Below are positions 32,301-35,743 of a DNA stretch of 35,743 nt, piece by piece; position 1 is the first letter of the stretch, and each line of letters opens with the position of its first letter. Under the pieces are notes generated by a model. It made no database searches, was not told the DNA's origin, and saw only the letters and a list, made by a program, of their open reading frames with translations. The position numbers and the translations under genes were made by a program. The stretch is from CAZJCK01 sp964544635 (lineage in GTDB: Bacteria; Zixibacteria; MSB-5A5; GN15; FEB-12): the NCBI GenBank assembly GCA_964544635.1, contig CAZJCK010000032.1, positions 1 through 35,743 on the forward strand, written 5' to 3'.

Positions 32301-32825
32301 ACCAACGAACCCGACCTGCTCAGCCCCTATATAACCAACTTCCAGTTCAACGCCCGCATGTCGCTGCGCGGCCGGACATCAATCTTCGACGATCTCGCCG
32401 TCACCTCACCGCGCGAGGTCGACACCGCCAGCCCCTTTCCGGCCGGCGGCAGTGCCGCACCACCGGTCGCCGGTAGCGGCGGCAACCGTGGCTGGAATGC
32501 CAGTATCAGCTACTCTTTTTCGGAGTCCGGCAAGCATGTCGGCTTCTACAACAAGACCAGCTTTGTCGCCTTCACGCTCGGATTCTGGCTGACCCCCCTG
32601 ACCGAGATTTCATACTCGCAGCGCTACGATTTCCGCCGCGACCGTACCATCCACAACCAGGTTCGCATTACCCGCAAACTGCACTGCTGGACCGGTTCGC
32701 TCTGGTGGGTCCCGGTTGGCTCTAACGCCGGATTTGGCTTCAAGTTATATGTTACCGGCATTCCCGAAATCAAGCTCGACAACAACTACGATTCCTTCTC
32801 ATCTTCCACCATCGGCGGCTTCTGA
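29370..32825 (+). CDS. lptD: LptD-type LPS-assembly outer membrane protein, unusually long
   Basis: A 1151-aa protein; E. coli LptD is under 800. The GTG start overlaps the AlaX stop, followed by a signal peptide (LLFILSLLLLAPPAIG). Residues about 25-450 hold repeated OstA/LptA-like jellyroll segments (YFVGNVEMTTDSGIIYCDSA, RLKGNVIVDDQRYLLKADSV, LILTEGPSAMWGNSRIIG). Then comes the LptD entry signature PVFVLPYYVFPLKKGRHSGILPFSFGKFEQG and a long aromatic, beta-strand-rich barrel that ends in Phe (STIGGF), a BamA-type signal. LptD with LptE threads LPS into the outer leaflet. No lptE was seen. A poorly conserved insert with acidic and Pro/Ala-rich stretches lies around residues 730-790 and 1010-1040. 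Confidence 0.85.
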   Translation: MPERLLFILSLLLLAPPAIGLELDGGHEIKADEWEALRQDDRWVHYFVGNVEMTTDSGIIYCDSAIGIRGEEVRLKGNVIVDDQRYLLKADSVHYDLESEIILARGRRVQLWSYADSLYALGTHARFRRSDRYFYMEERPLMYIGYPDTVGMTEVLANRIDYFPDTKRAEAIGDVIINTQDITTNSDCALLYDETSELILTEGPSAMWGNSRIIGQVIEVQFDEGRIRQVFVSDSAKATLGGDEELDDDVDSTAIDRSILLGEHIQMDFTDGNIDSIVTFGQAFSWYYPASLDRTEFTENSVSGDTIVFQLQQDSLQSVTVVGNSIGTYVSGKQIQQDTSIVYQVDTVDYSARYIHYALADSLISLADGASLESGAASLQAQHVLFATDDRTIEAFSAEVARDSLPDKYSFAHRLQPNDIPVILKDGAEVVYGDYVTYSIETEKGRIVQSKSSYQEGYYYGSQLYREQKNIFYVDDGRYTTCDADEPHFHFHSDKMKFMQDNKLIARPVVLYIERLPVFVLPYYVFPLKKGRHSGILPFSFGKFEQGERFVQNVGYYWAASEYWDWQGSFDYHEIRRTLKFNSTVNFRKRYVLDGQLRGSYANETNYDRASATEIKPDRWSIEGNYNHQLSRTFNISAYGQFQSDNQFVRDYSQNLNERLDRELVSKLTFRKRFSNSISLSGNLSHTENLDTEKRTDILPTASLSLPTIYPFGSSYTDENGRKRTRWYQSFTLRYSPSVRNFNERITVDSFFVAAEDTIINVDTLGVADTTINEIIDTLDFRSRKKYATITHNPSVTLPRLTLLEYFNFTPNVSYSEIWTRVFETDQSQARGIEADWYRTYSWRASMQFRTDLYGTVYPNIGPLIGLRHVISPTVTYSFSPDINKHEQLAGFAPRTGSRRSQTMNFGLQNVLQSKFLRGGVEQNIELLSVSSSFSYDFEREFRPLSGLSTSFRSNAIPRISLDGSASHTFYDPRKPETNEPDLLSPYITNFQFNARMSLRGRTSIFDDLAVTSPREVDTASPFPAGGSAAPPVAGSGGNRGWNASISYSFSESGKHVGFYNKTSFVAFTLGFWLTPLTEISYSQRYDFRRDRTIHNQVRITRKLHCWTGSLWWVPVGSNAGFGFKLYVTGIPEIKLDNNYDSFSSSTIGGF

Positions 32826-32830
32826 TCCGC

Positions 32831-32868
32831 GAAAAGCCCCAACTGGTGCGGCTTTTCAGCCATTTTTT
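32831..32868 (+). terminator. Probable terminator after lptD
   Basis: An 8-bp stem GAAAAGCC (32831-32838) with GGCTTTTC (32850-32857), an 11-base loop, and six T at 32863-32868. It is five bases past the stop. Confidence 0.6.
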
Positions 32869-32880
32869 GATGAGTTTTGG

Positions 32881-32914
32881 TTGACACCTTCACGCCGACG
32901 CTGTTCCGTATAAG
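32881..32914 (+). promoter_or_regulatory. Candidate promoter region of the HU gene
   Basis: A perfect TTGACA (32881-32886) and a TATAAG (32909-32914) lie upstream of the HU gene, but the spacer is 22 bases, longer than sigma70 normally accepts. Possibly only one element is used or another sigma factor reads it. The 10-mer TCCGTATAAG (32905-32914) recurs before the last gene of the window. Confidence 0.35.
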
Positions 32915-32984
32915 CGAAACCAACGTACGGAGACCCTGTATTCAGGGCCGACAGTAATCAAGACTCATGGAAGGAGCATTGTGC

Positions 32985-33260
32985 ATGACTAAAGAAGAAA
33001 TGATTGCCCGCATGGCCGACCAATCCGGCATCACCAAGAAACAGGCCACCGAAGCCCTCCAGGCGTTCATGGATGGCGTCACCGATCAACTGAAGAAAGG
33101 CGACAAGGTCAGCTTCGCCGGTTTCGGCACCTTCAACATTTCGCAGCGCAAAGCTCGCACCGGCCGCAATCCGCAAACCGGCGCCGAGATCAAGATCCCG
33201 GCGACTAAAGTGCCGGTCTTCCGCGCAGGTAAGAACCTGAAAGAAGCTGTCAAAAAATAA
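32985..33260 (+). CDS. hup: HU family DNA-binding protein
   Basis: A 91-aa nucleoid protein. AAGGAG lies eight bases before ATG 32985; the earlier in-frame ATG at 32967 would overlap that site. The helical base MTKEEMIARMADQSGITKKQATEALQAFMDG is followed by GDKVSFAGFGTFNISQRKARTGRNPQTGAEIKIPATKVPVFRAGK, with the DNA-wrapping arm RNPQTG. It binds DNA as a dimer with little sequence preference. The gene is monocistronic, with its own terminator. The leader holds a small CCCTG-TATT-CAGGG hairpin (32934-32947). HU rather than IHF fits best because of the plain arm sequence. Confidence 0.95.
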   Translation: MTKEEMIARMADQSGITKKQATEALQAFMDGVTDQLKKGDKVSFAGFGTFNISQRKARTGRNPQTGAEIKIPATKVPVFRAGKNLKEAVKK

Positions 33261-33287
33261 GCGGTAAACCAGACTGTCCGCCGCGAA

Positions 33288-33317
33288 CGGCAGGGGAAAC
33301 CCCCTGCCGTTTTTTTG
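33288..33317 (+). terminator. Rho-independent terminator of the HU gene
   Basis: A perfect 10-bp stem ACGGCAGGGG/CCCCTGCCGT (33288-33297 with 33301-33310), an AAA loop, and seven T at the end. It lies 28 bases past the stop, before ftsK. Confidence 0.92.
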
Positions 33318-33365
33318 CCCGTTTTTAATTGTTTTTGAACGTAAATCGCCTCAGCTTGGACGCAT

Positions 33366-35684
33366 ATGGCTCGGCACAAACGACGTAAGAGACGAACGAA
33401 AAACAACACCAGCCGGCGCTCGATATTCGCCCTGATCGTGCTCTTGATCGGCCTGCTCATGCTGGTCGCGCTGGTGACCCACAACGGTATCGACGATGCC
33501 CGCATTACCGGGGAGCTCGATGCTAACCGGTCACCGTTTTCCCTCGACTACCGCAATCAGGGCGGCCTGATCGGCGCCTATCTGGCCTATTTCTCGTTCA
33601 CTATTATAGGCTGGCTTGCCTTCTTCATACCGTTCGGCCTGATCCTCATCAGCGCCCGGCTGTTCTCCAAGAAAGCGTTCGAACAGTTCGAGGTAAACGG
33701 CTTCCTCGTCTTCGTTGTCTCGCTGGTCGGCACCATGATCTACAACATTCATCTCGTCGCCGCCCGCGAACTTGAAATGAACACTGACTACGCCGGCGGC
33801 ATCATCGCCGAAAAACTGACCGGCCTTTCGGTCCAGGTGGTGGGGGAGACCGGCTCCTATATCGTCCTGACCGGACTGGTAGTGATCCTGATCGCGCTCT
33901 ATACGTCGATTAACCCCTTCTTCGCTATGCAGATCAAGTTGCCCAGGAACCTCAACCTGCGAGAACGGTACCTGAAAGCGTTCGGCCCAATCAAAGAGTT
34001 CTTGTCGCTCCAATGGGCCGCCGACCTGTTCAGCCGCGACAAGGACGACGACGGGGAAGAAGGTAGCGATGATCTCGCTCCTGACGACATTGAGGAGTTT
34101 GACGAGCAACCCGACGACGGCGCTCTCGACGAACCGGCCGAGGAGGCACCAGGCCGCAAACGCGCCTCGCGCAAGACCACTATCCACAAGAAAGCCGAAA
34201 AGGTGCAGGTGGGCGATATCGACTACGAGTACCCGTCGCTCGATCTCCTGTCCGAAAACCCGCACTCTTCGTCGGCGGTCAAGGACGACGAACTCAAGTT
34301 CACCGCCCGCATGCTGTCCGATACCCTTGAGACGTTCAACGTGAAGATAGACGGTGAAATCGAGACCCACCCCGGCCCCGTCATCACCCGCTACGAGTTT
34401 AAGCCGGGCACCGGTATCAAGGTGAACCAGGTGATCAATCTGTCCGACGACCTGGCCCTTGCCCTGAAGGCCAAGCGCATCCGTATCATCGCCCCGATCC
34501 CCGGCAAAGCTGCCGTCGGTATCGAAATCCCCAACCGCAACCCGCAGATGGTTTATGCCCGCGATATTATCGGCTCCCAGGCATACATCGACGCCAATCA
34601 ACGTCTGCCGCTGGCGCTGGGTAAGACAATATCGGGCGATCCATTTGTCGTCGACCTGGCCAAAATGCCGCACCTCCTGATCGCCGGCGCTACCGGCTCG
34701 GGAAAATCGGTCTGTGTGAACGTGCTCATCACATCACTCATCTACCGCCTCCACCCGCACCAGGTCCGGTTCATCTTCATCGATCCGAAGATGCTCGAGC
34801 TGTCAGTTTATGCCGGCATCCCCCACATGGCCCGACCCGTCGTAACCAACCCGAAACGTGCCGAGCGGGTGCTCTCCGACGCCGTCGCCGAAATGGAAGC
34901 CCGCTATCGTAAGCTCGCCAACGCCGGGGTTCGCAATATCGTCGACTTCAATGACAAGCAGGAGGTTGTAGAGAAGAAGCTGCCGTACCTGGTAATTGTT
35001 GTCGACGAACTGGCCGACCTGATGATGTCCGCCACCTCAACCAAGGTCGAGACCCTGATCACGCGCCTGGCTCAGATGTCGCGGGCGGTCGGTATTCACC
35101 TGATGCTCGCCACACAGCGGCCGTCGGTTGACGTTATCACTGGCCTCATCAAGGCCAACTTTCCGGCCCGCATAGCCTTCCAGGTGTCATCTAAAGTCGA
35201 TTCTCGAACCATTATCGACGCCAACGGCGCTGAAAAGCTCCTCGGTAATGGCGACATGCTGTTCCTCGCGCCCGGCCAGCCCGAACCGGTCCGTGTCCAT
35301 GGCGCCTGGCTCTCCAGTGATGAAAGCACCGCCATAATCGAGTTCATCAAAGCGCAGGAGATCCCGATGCTCACGATGGAGTCGATCTCCCAGGGGACCG
35401 GCGAGGTCAGCGATGCCGACGATGTCGATCTCAACGACCCGCTCTTTAAGGAAGCCTGCCAGGTGGTGGTTCAGCAGCGCCAGGGCTCGGTTTCGCTCCT
35501 GCAGCGGCGCCTCGGTATTGGCTACCAACGGGCCGCCCGTATGATCGATAAACTCGAACAGGCCGGAATCGTGTCACCGTTCGACGGCTCCAAGGCCCGC
35601 GAAGTGCTCGTCGACCAGACCTACCTGGACACCCTGTTCACCCAGTCCGACGACGAAGTCGAAACCTCACAGCAGTCGAACTGA
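33366..35684 (+). CDS. ftsK: DNA translocase FtsK/SpoIIIE
   Basis: A 772-aa membrane-anchored motor that pumps chromosome termini across the closing septum. Basic N-terminus (MARHKRRKRRTKNN), about four membrane helices up to residue 190, an acidic linker (about 220-265: DKDDDGEEGSDDLAPDDIEEF), then alpha, beta and gamma modules. The motor has Walker A GATGSGKSVCVN and Walker B LVIVVDELADLMM, plus LAQMSRAVGIHLMLATQRPSVDVITG. The gamma winged-helix (QRQGSVSLLQRRLGIGYQRAARMIDKLEQAGI) would read KOPS-like polar sites. The linker is short, closer to SpoIIIE than to E. coli FtsK. No strong ribosome site is present before the ATG; it starts after the HU terminator. Confidence 0.95.
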   Translation: MARHKRRKRRTKNNTSRRSIFALIVLLIGLLMLVALVTHNGIDDARITGELDANRSPFSLDYRNQGGLIGAYLAYFSFTIIGWLAFFIPFGLILISARLFSKKAFEQFEVNGFLVFVVSLVGTMIYNIHLVAARELEMNTDYAGGIIAEKLTGLSVQVVGETGSYIVLTGLVVILIALYTSINPFFAMQIKLPRNLNLRERYLKAFGPIKEFLSLQWAADLFSRDKDDDGEEGSDDLAPDDIEEFDEQPDDGALDEPAEEAPGRKRASRKTTIHKKAEKVQVGDIDYEYPSLDLLSENPHSSSAVKDDELKFTARMLSDTLETFNVKIDGEIETHPGPVITRYEFKPGTGIKVNQVINLSDDLALALKAKRIRIIAPIPGKAAVGIEIPNRNPQMVYARDIIGSQAYIDANQRLPLALGKTISGDPFVVDLAKMPHLLIAGATGSGKSVCVNVLITSLIYRLHPHQVRFIFIDPKMLELSVYAGIPHMARPVVTNPKRAERVLSDAVAEMEARYRKLANAGVRNIVDFNDKQEVVEKKLPYLVIVVDELADLMMSATSTKVETLITRLAQMSRAVGIHLMLATQRPSVDVITGLIKANFPARIAFQVSSKVDSRTIIDANGAEKLLGNGDMLFLAPGQPEPVRVHGAWLSSDESTAIIEFIKAQEIPMLTMESISQGTGEVSDADDVDLNDPLFKEACQVVVQQRQGSVSLLQRRLGIGYQRAARMIDKLEQAGIVSPFDGSKAREVLVDQTYLDTLFTQSDDEVETSQQSN

Positions 35685-35710
35685 CATCGCAAAAATCCGT
35701 ATAAGTTGGC

Positions 35711-35743
35711 ATGAGACGATTACTTATCATACTGGGCAGCCTG
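35711..35743 (+). CDS. Start of a secreted protein, truncated by the window (possibly LolA)
   Basis: The last 33 bases give MRRLLIILGSL, the beginning of a typical signal peptide: two Arg and then hydrophobic residues. A gene for the lipoprotein carrier LolA often follows ftsK, which would fit this position; that is inference from neighbourhood only. TCCGTATAAG (35696-35705) lies five bases before the ATG and no Shine-Dalgarno is seen. Confidence 0.45.
   Translation, partial: MRRLLIILGSL

Overview
The window is a gene-dense, GC-rich piece of bacterial chromosome, with almost every gene on the + strand. An LptD-type protein shows a Gram-negative (LPS) envelope. The dockerin-like tail at the left edge (GDANGD..., GGPAP-like spacing), the Trp and shikimate genes in one run, and the many intergenic hairpin repeats fit an uncultured FCB-type lineage such as Zixibacteria. 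That placement is inference from sequence style, not a database result. No tRNA, rRNA, CRISPR array, insertion sequence or prophage was seen.

Layout. 1-1411: end of a dockerin-bearing protein and a secreted lipoprotein. 1444-2318: a minus-strand rpsU-yqeY operon with a good promoter and terminator. 2468-3473: two small unknown membrane proteins. 3474-4156: a repeat-filled gap. 4157-7520: HIT protein (minus), glutamine synthetase and a PLP aminotransferase. 7521-8391: a second repeat patch around a DoxX protein.

8392-25796 is the core: dapF-like, trpE, trpG, trpD, an MFS transporter, trpC, trpF, trpB, trpA, argS, DAHP synthase, aroA, aroE, aroK, aroB, aroQ and a degenerate peptidase-like protein. 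Most junctions overlap by 1-11 bases, so much of the run is probably translationally coupled. It encodes every step from erythrose-4-phosphate plus PEP to tryptophan except chorismate synthase (aroC), which must lie elsewhere.

25887-35743: a MATE exporter, an FAH-family hydrolase, an AlaX-type tRNA editing protein overlapping a very long LptD homologue, HU, FtsK, and the first codons of a secreted protein (perhaps LolA).

The most unusual points are: (1) the DapF homologue keeps its substrate-binding residues but has Ser at both catalytic Cys positions; (2) the last gene of the aro run looks like an M2/M3-type zinc peptidase in which the HExxH motif is gone; (3) the ArgRS has both class I signature motifs altered; (4) hairpin repeats in two separate gaps differ by paired changes that keep the stem; (5) doxX and dapF lack Shine-Dalgarno sequences and have -10-like boxes 6-7 bases before ATG, suggesting leaderless mRNAs.
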